DNA of 64,000 nt from Pedobacter frigoris (lineage in GTDB: Bacteria > Bacteroidota > Bacteroidia > Sphingobacteriales > Sphingobacteriaceae). Where the stretch lies: NCBI RefSeq assembly GCF_005116445.1, contig NZ_SWBQ01000001.1:1302001-1366000 (forward strand), read 5' to 3'. The notes beneath the pieces were generated by a model that saw only the letters and a list, made by a program, of their open reading frames with translations, was not told the DNA's origin and did no database searches. Within the stretch, counting starts at the first letter, position 1. The number at the start of each line of letters is the position of its first letter. Positions 1 through 8,622 of this stretch are shown piece by piece. A program made the position numbers and the translations under genes.

Positions 1-280
1 TACTTCGATTATAGTAATAAAAGTTAGCGGATAGATTAAAACCTAAATCCTCTAAATTATTTAAAGAAGGATCTATTTTATTTAGCGTTGACAATACCTT
101 TTTGCCAATAAAAGTAGTATTGAACTCTTTCAGAGACATCAGCTCCGTTAGATTCTTACCCTTTATGGTAGCTACAGCAAGGGCATCAGCAGGAATTTTA
201 GAAGATAAATCCTGGGCAAAGCCCGTTAGTCCAGTCGTTGTCAGTAGTAATGCATAAAAGCATTTGTACAGATTTTTCAT
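1..280 (-). CDS. DUF4836-like secreted protein, N-terminal part only
   Basis: The reverse strand reads an open frame from an ATG at 278-280 to the window edge, about 93 codons, so only the N-terminus is present. It starts MKNLYKCFYALLLTTTG and runs into a signal-peptide cleavage region ending GFAQ. The mature part begins with IPADALAVATIKGKNL and then LMSLKEFN, which resembles the start of Bacteroidota DUF4836 proteins. These are secreted proteins of about 500 residues and unknown function. The next gene on the same strand, a lipoprotein, lies 33 bp upstream, so the two probably form a transcription unit. The family call is from the N-terminus only. Confidence 0.6.
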   Translation of the reverse strand, partial: MKNLYKCFYALLLTTTGLTGFAQDLSSKIPADALAVATIKGKNLTELMSLKEFNTTFIGKKVLSTLNKIDPSLNNLEDLGFNLSANFYYYNRS

Positions 281-313
281 GATATTGAGTTGTTAATTTA
301 AAAAGGTAAACCT

Positions 314-991
314 CTATTTCGCCAGTACAATCTTGTTTGAGATATCGGTTTTCCCATTAATCAAACCGAGCATCCCTGCATTAATCATCACAGCTTTTTT
401 AGTTTTAGATAGTTTAGCCAAGGGATTGTTACTATTTGTTATCAATTCTTCAAAGCGGTAAATACTGGTATAAGTTGCTTCTTTAAAGATATTTTTTACC
501 TCGGTTTTAAGTTTATTGTACTGAACCACAGCTTCTTTAGAATGTCGATAACTGCGTTGAAAGGTCATAGTCCTAGCATTGTATGAATAAGATGAATTGC
601 TTATTGCATTGATTTTCAATTTCTTAAGAATTTTACTGGTTAGGTTATTAATATTTGTAATATTTTTAAAATCAAAGCTCAGACTAACAATGTAATTTTC
701 AAAATCAACTTTCTTTTCTACCTTACTGATACCTGGTGAGTTTCTCAAATACTCAACAGCCTCATTCATTTCTATTTGAATGGTCTGACGGTCGGGAACT
801 TTGTATCCTTGTATACTATCCATTAACATGATAGAAGCTACCTTCGACTTACTCGCACTCATATTTAAGGTAAGACTTACCCTGCCTGAACCTGATTTAG
901 TGAGGTTGATTTCTTCAATGATTTGAAAACATGAAGATAGAAATGGCAAAATAAATATTAAAAGAAACAGTTTGTATTTTTTTTGGAGCAT
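314..991 (-). CDS. hypothetical lipoprotein
   Basis: A 225-residue protein with a type II signal peptide: charged start MLQKKYK, a hydrophobic run, then a lipobox LSSC with Cys21 as the predicted lipidated residue. The mature protein has beta-rich text such as INLTKSGSGRVSLTLNM near the start, which looks like the N-terminus of other Bacteroidota lipoproteins of unknown role. No catalytic motif is visible. It sits just upstream of the DUF4836-like gene and probably shares its transcript, so the two may act together at the outer membrane. I do not recognise the function. Confidence 0.7.
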   Translation of the reverse strand: MLQKKYKLFLLIFILPFLSSCFQIIEEINLTKSGSGRVSLTLNMSASKSKVASIMLMDSIQGYKVPDRQTIQIEMNEAVEYLRNSPGISKVEKKVDFENYIVSLSFDFKNITNINNLTSKILKKLKINAISNSSYSYNARTMTFQRSYRHSKEAVVQYNKLKTEVKNIFKEATYTSIYRFEELITNSNNPLAKLSKTKKAVMINAGMLGLINGKTDISNKIVLAK

Positions 992-1095
992 TGATATTAA
1001 AGTCTTTTTAAAAGAGGATGGCCAAATATATGATTAACTTTACTTTATTCAGTTTATAAATTGCAATTTAGCCCCTGCACACAAGGTAAAACAGT

Positions 1096-2133
1096 ATGAA
1101 CAACAGCGTCACTTTAAAAGACATTGCCAAAGCGCTCAATTTATCTATTTCTACGATCTCTAAATCATTAAACGACAGCCATGAAATCAGTACAGACACT
1201 AAAAAGTTGGTATTGGATTATGCGCAAAAGCATCATTATTTACCAAATCGTATGGCCAAGGGACTTAAGGAAGGTAAAAGCAGATCGATAGGTGTGGTTG
1301 TTTGCTCGCTGGAAAATAACTTTGCTGCACAGATGCTGGATGGTATTGACAGTGCAAGTACCGATAAATCTTACCAGATCATCATCATGCAAAGCAAAGA
1401 GTCGCAAAAACAGGAAAGGGCATGTATAGAATTGCTATATGCAGGTGGTGTGGATGGAATACTCATTTCTCCGGCATGTGAAACCGTCGACTTCAGTTAC
1501 CTGCAGTCCTTGCAGGACTCTGGACTACCTGTTGTACTATTTGACAGACTAAGTGACGAAATAGAAACACACAAAGTTGGTGCTGATAATTTTAAAGGTG
1601 CTTACGACGCTACTGTACACCTCATTAAGAACGGTTATAAAAGTATAGCTCACTTGAATACCAACACCATTCTAAATATTGCCACAGAACGTCTTAATGG
1701 ATATAAGCAGGCACTGGAAGAATATAAATTACCATATAGAGCAGACTTTCTTCGGTCTTGCGATTATACCGATACTAAAAAATTAAATGCCGACCTCGAA
1801 GAGTCTATCAAATACTATATGTCACTTAAGAAACGTCCGGATGCTATATTGACCAGTACCGACCAAATCAGTACCCGATGCCTTGCCCTGCTAAATAAGC
1901 TGGGATATAAAATACCAGAAGATATAGCCCTGATTGGTTTCACCAATACGGATCTTGCCGATGCTTTTAATCCTCCTTTAACTACTGTCCATCAACCTGC
2001 TTTTGAAATCGGTCAATTGGCTGCCTCAAAACTAATATCACTGATTGAAAAGAAAAGCCAGGAACCGGAATACGAAACCATACTTTTAGACACCACAATT
2101 CAGGTGAGGGCTTCTACAAGAGCAAGGAAATAA
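1096..2133 (+). CDS. LacI-family transcriptional regulator (candidate hexuronate regulator)
   Basis: 345 residues, full length for the LacI/GalR family. Residues 5-25 (TLKDIAKALNLSISTISKSL) form the helix-turn-helix, followed by the hinge region with NRMAKGLKEG. The C-terminal part is a periplasmic-binding-protein-like sensor domain with GGVDGILISP and the typical late AIGF-type segment (IALIGFTNTDLADAF). It lies directly upstream of and co-oriented with kdgK and kdgA, with an operator-like site in the 90-bp gap. From this position I infer that it controls the KDG pathway, and perhaps uxaB, which carries the same site. The effector is not visible from sequence. Confidence 0.9.
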   Translation: MNNSVTLKDIAKALNLSISTISKSLNDSHEISTDTKKLVLDYAQKHHYLPNRMAKGLKEGKSRSIGVVVCSLENNFAAQMLDGIDSASTDKSYQIIIMQSKESQKQERACIELLYAGGVDGILISPACETVDFSYLQSLQDSGLPVVLFDRLSDEIETHKVGADNFKGAYDATVHLIKNGYKSIAHLNTNTILNIATERLNGYKQALEEYKLPYRADFLRSCDYTDTKKLNADLEESIKYYMSLKKRPDAILTSTDQISTRCLALLNKLGYKIPEDIALIGFTNTDLADAFNPPLTTVHQPAFEIGQLAASKLISLIEKKSQEPEYETILLDTTIQVRASTRARK

Positions 2134-2140
2134 ATTCGAA

Positions 2141-2151
2141 AACGATTGCGT
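2141..2151. promoter_or_regulatory. candidate LacI operator upstream of kdgK
   Basis: The sequence AACGATTGCGT lies between the first lacI gene and kdgK, about 70 bp before the kdgK start. The same 11 bases occur in gene orientation upstream of uxaB (21068-21078). It is a relative of the CAAACGTTTGCG boxes elsewhere in the window, but with A instead of T at the centre and GCGT rather than GCGC at the end. It is seen directly in sequence; the regulator assignment is inferred. Confidence 0.55.
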
Positions 2152-2223
2152 GCATATATCTGCTTTAGCAGATGGATTTAATCAGTTAAACCTGTATTAT
2201 TGCATATTGATATTCATTTAAAT

Positions 2224-3219
2224 ATGCAGAAACAAGAGAATATACTGGTGTTTGGCGAACTTTTACTCAGGTTCAGTTCTGCCGAAGAACAGTTCATTTC
2301 TAAAAACCATACAGTATCGCTATTTCCAGGTGGCTCGGAAGCTAATGTAACAGCCTCTCTTTCTCAGTGGAATATTCCCTGTTCTTATCTTACTGCCGCT
2401 CCAGAAAATGCTTTAGCAGCCAATGCACTGCAAACGTTATCAGATTTAGGGGCAGATACGTCAAAAACCTTGTTTCAAGGGAACAGACTAGGCCTATACT
2501 TTCTACTTTCCGCTAATGGATTAACTAGTGGAGAAGTAGTATACGACCGAAAATTTTCATCGTTCAGTACGCTTGTTCCACAGAGTATTGATTGGGATTG
2601 CTTAATGGAAGGACATACCTGGTTTCATTTTACAGCCCTTACCCCTGCTCTTAATGAGACAATGGCTAGTATTTGCAAGGAGGCACTTATTGCAGCCAAA
2701 AAGAAAGGATTAAAAATTTCCGTAGACCTGAATTACAGAAACCGTTTATGGGATTACGGCAAACAGCCGATTGAAATAATGCCTGAACTTGTTCAATACT
2801 GTGATGTCATCATGGGTAATATATGGGCTGCAAACAAAATGTTGGGCACGGCAGTTGACTCCAGTCTGGATAGAAATACAAGCACTGAAAAATATTTTGA
2901 ACATGCCAAAGCATCAGCGAGCGAGGTCTTTGAAAAATTCCCACAATGTTCCCATTTAGCCAATACTTTTAGATTTATGGATCACGCTAAGCATAACCTG
3001 TTCTATGGTACCTACCATACCAGAACCGAACATTTCATATCCGATGTAAGGGAAACATATGAAGTAGTAGACCGGATTGGAAGCGGTGATGCTTTCATGG
3101 CAGGATTGATTTATGCGCTGATCCATACAAATGATGGACAAGAAATTATCAATAAAGCAACTAATGCCGGATATCAAAAACTCTTTGTAAAAGGAGATTT
3201 TGGAAATGGCTCAATTTAA
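2224..3219 (+). CDS. kdgK: 2-dehydro-3-deoxygluconate kinase (PfkB family)
   Basis: Phosphorylates KDG to KDPG in hexuronate catabolism. I chose the ATG at 2224 (331 residues) rather than the upstream TTG at 2200, because the conserved fold starts at ENILVFGELLLRFS just after it. PfkB signatures are present: GGSEANVTASLSQW near residue 36, the substrate/Mg segment SVDLNYRNRLW in the middle, and the C-terminal ATP/anion-hole signature DRIGSGDAFMAGL with the catalytic Asp. kdgA starts 9 bp after the stop, so the two form an operon. The other half of the uronate route in this window is uxaB-exuT. Confidence 0.9.
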   Translation: MQKQENILVFGELLLRFSSAEEQFISKNHTVSLFPGGSEANVTASLSQWNIPCSYLTAAPENALAANALQTLSDLGADTSKTLFQGNRLGLYFLLSANGLTSGEVVYDRKFSSFSTLVPQSIDWDCLMEGHTWFHFTALTPALNETMASICKEALIAAKKKGLKISVDLNYRNRLWDYGKQPIEIMPELVQYCDVIMGNIWAANKMLGTAVDSSLDRNTSTEKYFEHAKASASEVFEKFPQCSHLANTFRFMDHAKHNLFYGTYHTRTEHFISDVRETYEVVDRIGSGDAFMAGLIYALIHTNDGQEIINKATNAGYQKLFVKGDFGNGSI

Positions 3220-3228
3220 CAGCAAACA

Positions 3229-3879
3229 ATGAAAAACAATACACTATCGCACATCGAACAATACCCGGTCATCCCCGTTTATTATCACGAAAATCCAGAA
3301 ACATGCAAAGCAGTAGTTAAAGCTTGTTACGATGGCGGAATCAGGGCATTTGAATTTACCAACAGAGGAGAGCATGCACCCGATAACTTTAAAGCGCTAC
3401 TTGAATATAGAAATGAACATTTTAAGGATCTTCAACTAGGGATCGGTACGATAAAAACCCTTCAGCAAGCGCAAGCATACCTGGATCTTGGAGCAGATTT
3501 CCTGGTTAGTCCAATTGTAAAAGAAGATATTGCCAGACTGGCATCATCTAACAATACATTATGGATTCCCGGCTGTATGACGCCGACTGAAATTAACTTC
3601 GCAGAAGAGTTGGGTGCTTCATTAGTAAAGCTTTTTCCTGGAGACACATTAGGTCCGGGATTTCTAAAAGCAATTAAACCACTTTTCCCGAAATTAAAAT
3701 TTATGCCAACCGGTGGGGTTGATGTAAACAAAGAGAATATTGACCAATGGTTGAGTGCGGGAGTTACAGCTCTTGGTTTCGGATCAAAACTTTTCCTTAA
3801 ACCTGATGGAGTTTCAGGATACGAATGGCTAACGGAAAATTGCAGGTCACTTATTAAATTAGTAGACAGGCGTAATTAA
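3229..3879 (+). CDS. kdgA: KDPG aldolase (2-dehydro-3-deoxyphosphogluconate aldolase)
   Basis: Cleaves KDPG to pyruvate and glyceraldehyde 3-phosphate. 216 residues, the usual size for the Eda family TIM barrel. The Schiff-base lysine is Lys134 in SLVKLFPGD, Glu42 in FEF matches the catalytic glutamate, and GIGTIKTLQQAQAYLDLGA and PTGGVD form the phosphate-binding and barrel segments. It overlaps no gene but follows kdgK by 9 bp, and its stop codon lies in the loop of the terminator hairpin at 3859-3892. The sequence is of the Bacteroidota type (EFTNRG in place of the enterobacterial EVTLR). Confidence 0.92.
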   Translation: MKNNTLSHIEQYPVIPVYYHENPETCKAVVKACYDGGIRAFEFTNRGEHAPDNFKALLEYRNEHFKDLQLGIGTIKTLQQAQAYLDLGADFLVSPIVKEDIARLASSNNTLWIPGCMTPTEINFAEELGASLVKLFPGDTLGPGFLKAIKPLFPKLKFMPTGGVDVNKENIDQWLSAGVTALGFGSKLFLKPDGVSGYEWLTENCRSLIKLVDRRN

Positions 3880-3906
3880 TCCTGTCTACTAATTCATTAT
3901 TTTTTA
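3859..3906. terminator. terminator between kdgA and the convergent XRE gene
   Basis: A perfect 12-bp stem (3859-3870 pairs with 3881-3892) with a 10-nt loop containing the kdgA stop codon, followed by a T-rich tract at 3893-3906. It ends the kdgK-kdgA transcript and can also serve the convergent XRE gene ending at 3897. Confidence 0.75.
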
Positions 3907-4232
3907 TTACGCTGATCTTCTTTATCATACAGTTCAATAAGCTTAGTTTGCAACTTAATAACGGTATTTTCTAAATCACTAACTTTTTCCTTTAATTGAT
4001 CAATTAGTTGCGTTTGCTCATTAACTCCTTCTTCACCAACATCCAGTAATTCCCTTAAAGTTAAATTGTGAACTTCGGCAATCTGATTAATCCTGCTGAA
4101 ATTTGGATCTGTAATGCTCGTTTCTAATTTTGAATATGCCGGAATTGAAATCTCCAATAAATCAGCCATCGCTTTTTGATTTACTCCACGTTTCTGGCGT
4201 AAAATCCTAAATTTCTCCCCTAGTGTTTTCAT
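3897..4232 (-). CDS. XRE-family HTH regulator with C-terminal coiled coil
   Basis: About 111 residues when started at the ATG at 4230-4232; the open frame begins two codons earlier at a TTG. Residues 5-60 form a lambda-repressor-like HTH (KFRILRQKRGVNQKAMADLLEISIPAYSKLE). The C-terminal third (QLIDQLKEKVSDLENTVIKLQTKLIELYDKE) is heptad-patterned and probably a dimerising coiled coil. This is a common small Bacteroidota regulator type with no known target. The neighbours (kdgA convergent, a small membrane protein upstream) give no functional hint. Confidence 0.8.
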   Translation of the reverse strand: MKTLGEKFRILRQKRGVNQKAMADLLEISIPAYSKLETSITDPNFSRINQIAEVHNLTLRELLDVGEEGVNEQTQLIDQLKEKVSDLENTVIKLQTKLIELYDKEDQRNKK

Positions 4233-4367
4233 AACCAATAGTATTTAATATATCCTCCCTATTTTGATTGAAATAAATTTAAGAATTATTAAATAAAATA
4301 TTGTATTATTAGTATACTTTTTTGAAATAATTTATAAACTCAATTCTAAAAATAGAAAAGGTTTGTA

Positions 4368-4583
4368 TTATCTCTTATTCTGTCTGAAGATAAAAGCAGC
4401 TAATATCAATGAAACTGCCAATCCGGAATACCCTGGAAATAAAATGAATAAATAAAGTACACCCGCTACTGCTGCTAGTGTAATAATAAACAATATTCCT
4501 TTTAAAGGTGAGTCCATTTTAAATGCCGCTATTATAGCAAATAATAAAAATGTAAGGGCTAGTGCTGTTAAAAACATGTACAA
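4368..4583 (-). CDS. small hydrophobic membrane protein
   Basis: 71 residues made almost entirely of two or three predicted membrane helices (FLTALALTFLLFAIIAAF, then GILFIITLAAVAGVLYLFILF and GLAVSLILAAFIF), ending in the positive tail RQNKR. Both Met1 and Met3 could start it. There is no recognisable family. It is flanked by intergenic DNA on both sides and has no clear operon partner. Confidence 0.6.
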   Translation of the reverse strand: MYMFLTALALTFLLFAIIAAFKMDSPLKGILFIITLAAVAGVLYLFILFPGYSGLAVSLILAAFIFRQNKR

Positions 4584-4647
4584 AGATGCGTTTTCAATGT
4601 TAAGTTAATATTAACAAAATACAATTTGGAAATATTGTAAATTAAAA

Positions 4648-4671
4648 AGCCCCTCCTTAAGGGAGAGGCTA
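4648..4671 (-). terminator. terminator of the GH109 gene
   Basis: Read on the minus strand, an imperfect GC-rich hairpin (arms AGCCTCTCC and GGAGGGGCT around TTAA, one mismatch) is followed by TTTTTAATTT. It sits about 25 bp after the stop of the GH109 gene and has the form of an intrinsic terminator. Confidence 0.65.
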
Positions 4672-4694
4672 ATATATATCAAAATAAATATTTA

Positions 4695-6047
4695 CTAATA
4701 ATCATCATTAAGCGCGAATACCGGCTTTCTGTGCATCCACTTTCCACTTGTGAAATCTGGGAAATCTATCGTCTCGTTACCCATTTCTATAGACTGTTCA
4801 CTCAATGGCGTGATCGCGCTCCAGGCAGCCGCATCATATACATCCATCGGTGTAGGCAGATTACGCTTTACAGATTCAATGAACGCATGAATTACAAAGA
4901 AATCCATACCACCATGACCCGCACCTTCAGCCTCGCTGCCGTATTTTTTCCAAAGTGGATGATCATATTTATCCAACCATTCTTTAGCGGCATCCCACTG
5001 GTGTGGCTTACTAACACCTTCTACATAGATACTTTTATTGACATCCATCCACAATCCTTTAGTACCCTGAACCCTAAATCCTAATGAATAAGGTCTTGGT
5101 AAATTGGTGTCATGCTGTAAAATAATTGTTTCTCCGTTAGCGCAGTCAATCGTAGTAGTCACTATATCTCCAAGACGGAAGTTTACCTTAGCGTTAGGGT
5201 GACTTGCACCGCCTTTCTCTACAATATAGTTATGCAAACCTCTTGATTTTGTAGCGAATGAATTTAATTTAAGAAATCTATTTCCCCTGTTGATGTCAAT
5301 ACAGTTAGCTACGGGACCAATTCCGTGAGTTGGATACAAATCACCATTACGATGTACTGAGTGGTTAGTCCTCCATTTAGCCTCAGAAAAACCTTTCTCA
5401 TTAAATTCAACACCGCCACCATATGGTTTAACACCGTCATTAAACTTAACTTCTCTAAGGTCATGCTGATATCCACCCTGAAGGTGTAGGATTTCACCGA
5501 ACAGACCTTGTCTAACCATATTCAAAGCAGCTAAAACGTCTCTTCTATAGCAAACATTTTCTAGCATCATCACATGCGCATCATGCTTTTCAGCTGCCTG
5601 AACAACGTCCCAGTGATCTTGCAATGTAATACCTAACATCACTTCGGTCGCTACGTATTTGATGCCCGATTCAATGGATTTAATGATCATTTCTTTATGC
5701 CATTCCCATGGAGTAGAAATTAATACAGACTGTAAACCTTTAAGCTCAACCATTTTTTTCCAGGCATAATCATCACCGGTGAAAATTTTCGGCATTGGCT
5801 TACCACTTTTGGCGATCATAGCTTTGGCGCTGTCCAGCATTCTTGGCTCTACATCACAAATAGCTACCAGTTCTACATCATTTCTTTTCAACAACAGATT
5901 TAAGTGGTTTTGTCCACGTAATCCTACACCAATCATTGCAATTTTTACCTTATCAGCAGTTGTACCCGCAAATAATGGATTTTCCGGCAAAATTGTAACG
6001 GCGGCAGCAGTTAAACCTGAGTTTCTAACAAATTCTCTTCTGTTCAT
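4695..6047 (-). CDS. GH109 alpha-N-acetylgalactosaminidase (Gfo/Idh/MocA fold)
   Basis: An NAD-dependent glycosidase that removes alpha-linked GalNAc, as found on mucin-type O-glycans and blood group A. 450 residues. The N-terminus has a twin-arginine-like signal (NRREFVRNSGLTAAAVTIL), implying export in folded form with its cofactor. The NAD-binding Rossmann motif is GVGLRGQNH at 40-48. The GH109 block is well conserved: CYRRDVLAALNMVRQG, GGYQHDLREVKFNDG, and YPTHGIGP with Tyr238 and His241 matching the catalytic residues of the Elizabethkingia enzyme. A single-gene unit with its own operator and terminator. A plain Gfo/Idh dehydrogenase is less likely given these motifs. Confidence 0.88.
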   Translation of the reverse strand: MNRREFVRNSGLTAAAVTILPENPLFAGTTADKVKIAMIGVGLRGQNHLNLLLKRNDVELVAICDVEPRMLDSAKAMIAKSGKPMPKIFTGDDYAWKKMVELKGLQSVLISTPWEWHKEMIIKSIESGIKYVATEVMLGITLQDHWDVVQAAEKHDAHVMMLENVCYRRDVLAALNMVRQGLFGEILHLQGGYQHDLREVKFNDGVKPYGGGVEFNEKGFSEAKWRTNHSVHRNGDLYPTHGIGPVANCIDINRGNRFLKLNSFATKSRGLHNYIVEKGGASHPNAKVNFRLGDIVTTTIDCANGETIILQHDTNLPRPYSLGFRVQGTKGLWMDVNKSIYVEGVSKPHQWDAAKEWLDKYDHPLWKKYGSEAEGAGHGGMDFFVIHAFIESVKRNLPTPMDVYDAAAWSAITPLSEQSIEMGNETIDFPDFTSGKWMHRKPVFALNDDY

Positions 6048-6176
6048 AATTATTTTAGTACACTTTATATGTTCTGGTTAGTTAAATTATCATCATTTCT
6101 TGTTATAAACAACAATAATTTACCACAAGGTATATACTATATGAGTAACTGATTGCACAAAAATCAAAAAAAAACA

Positions 6177-6190
6177 CGCAAACGTTTGAT
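6177..6190. promoter_or_regulatory. LacI operator upstream of GH109
   Basis: The core CAAACGTTTG (6179-6188) is a perfect 10-bp palindrome. In gene orientation it reads CAAACGTTTGCGTG, 132 bp before the GH109 start. It shares the palindrome and the one-sided GCG extension with the boxes at 6388, 26353 and 32491. Confidence 0.75.
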
Positions 6191-6387
6191 ATTTTTTCGC
6201 CTCTATCTTTTTATTATATAATTTGAATACATCGTAACTTTCTAATAATGTATACGATAGAAGTGACATAAAAAAAATCCTGATAACCTGGCAACTATAA
6301 ATTGGTCGATACAATTACAATTATTTAATGCAAACTTTATACTGAAAAATCCGTTACTTTTAAACTCAGATGTATTTGACGTACAAA

Positions 6388-6401
6388 CAAACGTTTGCGC
6401 A
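6388..6401. promoter_or_regulatory. LacI operator upstream of the second lacI (autoregulation)
   Basis: CAAACGTTTG (6388-6397) followed by CGCA, about 95 bp before the lacI start at 6495. A regulator gene with the regulon box in its own leader suggests autoregulation. Confidence 0.75.
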
Positions 6402-6494
6402 GTTTTATACGTATATTGATTATTAAACAATAAAAAAATAGAATTTTGTTAAAATTGTAAGGTTATTCAAAGTTTATTATAATATTTGAGCATA

Positions 6495-7514
6495 ATGTCT
6501 GACAAACCAACAACAATAAAGGAAATTGCTAAAATACTTAAGATATCAGTTTCAACTGTATCCAGAGCATTAAATGATCATTCAAGTATTGGGTTAACTA
6601 CAAAAATGAGGGTTAAAAAACTCGCATCAGAGCTCAATTATGAACCTAATCAAAAAGCGATACAGTTTCTCCATGGTAAATCACTTATCATTGGTGTGAT
6701 CTTACCCGAACTGTCTGAATCCTTTTTCTCCACTGCGATAAGCGGGATCGAGGACATTGCTTATAAAAGAAATTACACAGTCTTGCTGGCACAATCACAT
6801 GATGATGCAGAGCGAGAAAAGCTTTTGGTAGAAAAAATGAAAACGCAACGTGTAGATGGTCTCCTTGTTTCGGTATCAAAGACCACAAGTACATACGAGC
6901 ATTTTGAAATATTTAAGAAACTGAATATCCCCGTTGTATTCTTTGATCGAATCCCCCCTATCAAAGACATACATTATGTCGCTTCCAATCTTGAAACCGG
7001 CACATACGAAGCTGTTAACTTTCTCTTAAAAAAAGGCCATCGTACCATCGGTATGATCAACGGTCCAAATACTTTGGTAGCAAGCCATGAAAGAAAAGAA
7101 GGTTACATCAAAGCAATGATGTCAAACAGGTTAAAATTTGACCCTTCTTTAATTGTAAGTTGTGATCTTTCTGAAGCTGGCACCATAGAAGTAATGGATA
7201 CCATGCTCAATCACCGAAGAAAACCTACAGCGATAGTAACCTTCAATGACTATGTTGCACTTTTCGCAATCAGATATACACGCTCACTAGATCTGAAGGG
7301 TATAGATTTCGTTAGTTATGCAAATCTTCCTATCATAAATTACATGGATTACACCCCAATTGCTTCTGTAGAGCAATTTCCGTATAAACAAGGTAAAAAG
7401 GCCGCCGACATTCTTATAGACCTTATAAATAAACCTAAAAATGAATCAGGTGCTGAACAGGCATATTTCAACATCGTTGTTGAATCTGAACTTGTAATCA
7501 GTCATTCAAAATAA
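6495..7514 (+). CDS. LacI-family regulator (candidate GalNAc/glycoprotein regulon regulator)
   Basis: 340 residues from the ATG at 6495; an upstream in-frame TTG at 6486 is less likely. The helix-turn-helix is TIKEIAKILKISVSTVSRAL at the N-terminus, the hinge includes NQKAIQFLHGKS, and the rest is a LacI-type sensor domain (RVDGLLVSVSK, VVFFDRIPP, KGIDFVSYANL). It is divergent from GH109 and followed by nahK, and both carry the same operator family. I infer that it senses GalNAc or a phosphorylated derivative and controls the dispersed boxes in this window. Confidence 0.9.
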   Translation: MSDKPTTIKEIAKILKISVSTVSRALNDHSSIGLTTKMRVKKLASELNYEPNQKAIQFLHGKSLIIGVILPELSESFFSTAISGIEDIAYKRNYTVLLAQSHDDAEREKLLVEKMKTQRVDGLLVSVSKTTSTYEHFEIFKKLNIPVVFFDRIPPIKDIHYVASNLETGTYEAVNFLLKKGHRTIGMINGPNTLVASHERKEGYIKAMMSNRLKFDPSLIVSCDLSEAGTIEVMDTMLNHRRKPTAIVTFNDYVALFAIRYTRSLDLKGIDFVSYANLPIINYMDYTPIASVEQFPYKQGKKAADILIDLINKPKNESGAEQAYFNIVVESELVISHSK

Positions 7515-7518
7515 TTTT

Positions 7519-7532
7519 GCGCAATCGTTTGC
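7519..7532. promoter_or_regulatory. LacI operator upstream of nahK
   Basis: Read on the minus strand this is GCAAACGATTGCGC, the regulon box with A in place of T at one central position. It lies in the 79-bp gap between lacI and nahK, so nahK probably has its own regulated promoter. Confidence 0.65.
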
Positions 7533-7593
7533 ACGATGGTTTAAATATGGAATTCATTACGTTTACGTTAGATAAACAAATTTTAGTAAGCGC

Positions 7594-8622
7594 ATGTTCG
7601 AAAATATTTTGCCATTGTATGGTTTGAGTTCAGATAAAACTACTGTTAAGCTATTTGGAGACGGCTTAATTAACCATACCTGGAAAGTAAGTACTGATAC
7701 CCAAAATTATATTTTACAAAAAGTAAATAACGACGTTTTTAAAACACCTACAGATATTGATGAAAATATCTCTCTAATTAAAGAGTATTTGAATATCAAA
7801 TACCCGAATTACTTATTTGTATCACCTGTAAATACATTGAGTGGAGAGTCTCTGTTAGATACAGACTTCGGCTATTACAGACTATTTCCTTTTGTTGAGG
7901 GTTCTACCTCTCACAATTCACTTACCAATAAGTCAGAGGCCTACGAGGCTGCAAAGCAATTTGGAAAATTCTCTAAAATTCTTGCAGAATTTGATGCTGA
8001 GCAGCTAAATATCACCATACCCAATTTCCACAATCTCAAATTAAGGTTTGAGCAATTTGTAGAAGCCTGCAAAAATGCTTCGGCAGATCGATTGGAACTT
8101 GCTAAAGAGAGCATTGAATTTATCAATGAAAACAAAAGTATCGTTGATACTTATTGTAAAATTGTAGAAAATAAAGAGATTCCTCTGAGAGTAATTCATC
8201 ACGATACAAAAATAAACAATGTGCTTTTTGATGAGAAGAATAACGGTTTATGCGTAATAGATCTGGATACTGTTATGCCAGGTTATTTCATCAGTGATGT
8301 GGGAGATATGATGAGAACATATCTTGCTGTAGCAAGTGAAGAGGAAACCGACCTTTCAAAGATCAGCATCAGAAAAGAATTTTTCCAGGCTATTTATGAC
8401 GGCTATATGGAAGAAATGAAAGATGTGCTATCGGAAACTGAAAAACAGTACTTTACTTATGCAGGTAAATTCATAATTTATATGCAGGCTATCAGATTCT
8501 TAGCCGACTATCTACAAAATGACACTTATTATGGCGCTAAATATGAAGGCCATAATCTTAACAGGGCTAAAAACCAGATCGCCCTGCTAAAAGAATATAA
8601 AAAAATGGAAGGAGAGCTATAG
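7594..8622 (+). CDS. nahK: N-acetylhexosamine 1-kinase (NahK-like, APH fold)
   Basis: Phosphorylates GalNAc or GlcNAc at C1 to feed salvage. 342 residues, close to the 359 of Bifidobacterium NahK. The conserved landmarks match that enzyme in order: GDGLINHTWKV, YILQKVN, FPFVEGSTSHN, FGKFSKILAEFDAEQL, the catalytic loop RVIHHDTKINNVLFD, the metal-binding IDLDTVMPG, DVGDMMR, and the C-terminal AIRFLADYLQNDTYYG with HNLNRAKNQI. It follows a LacI regulator and is near GH109, which releases its likely substrate. Its stop codon lies in the palindromic terminator shared with the convergent GMC gene. Specificity for GalNAc versus GlcNAc is not decided by sequence. Confidence 0.85.
   Translation: MFENILPLYGLSSDKTTVKLFGDGLINHTWKVSTDTQNYILQKVNNDVFKTPTDIDENISLIKEYLNIKYPNYLFVSPVNTLSGESLLDTDFGYYRLFPFVEGSTSHNSLTNKSEAYEAAKQFGKFSKILAEFDAEQLNITIPNFHNLKLRFEQFVEACKNASADRLELAKESIEFINENKSIVDTYCKIVENKEIPLRVIHHDTKINNVLFDEKNNGLCVIDLDTVMPGYFISDVGDMMRTYLAVASEEETDLSKISIRKEFFQAIYDGYMEEMKDVLSETEKQYFTYAGKFIIYMQAIRFLADYLQNDTYYGAKYEGHNLNRAKNQIALLKEYKKMEGEL

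Larger units (their letters stand above)
6048..6494. other. divergent regulatory region between GH109 and the second lacI
   Basis: 447 bp without a supported gene; the short frames across it have no signal, family or plausible start. It contains two CAAACGTTTG boxes, one for each divergent gene, and very AT-rich stretches in which promoters are expected. Nothing else is recognised. Confidence 0.7.

Noticed and set aside
2956..3177. Antisense frame in kdgK
   Set aside because: Shadow of a clear kinase gene; no independent evidence.
6120..6430. Two short minus-strand frames between GH109 and lacI
   Set aside because: No signal, family or start context, and they cover the operator sites.
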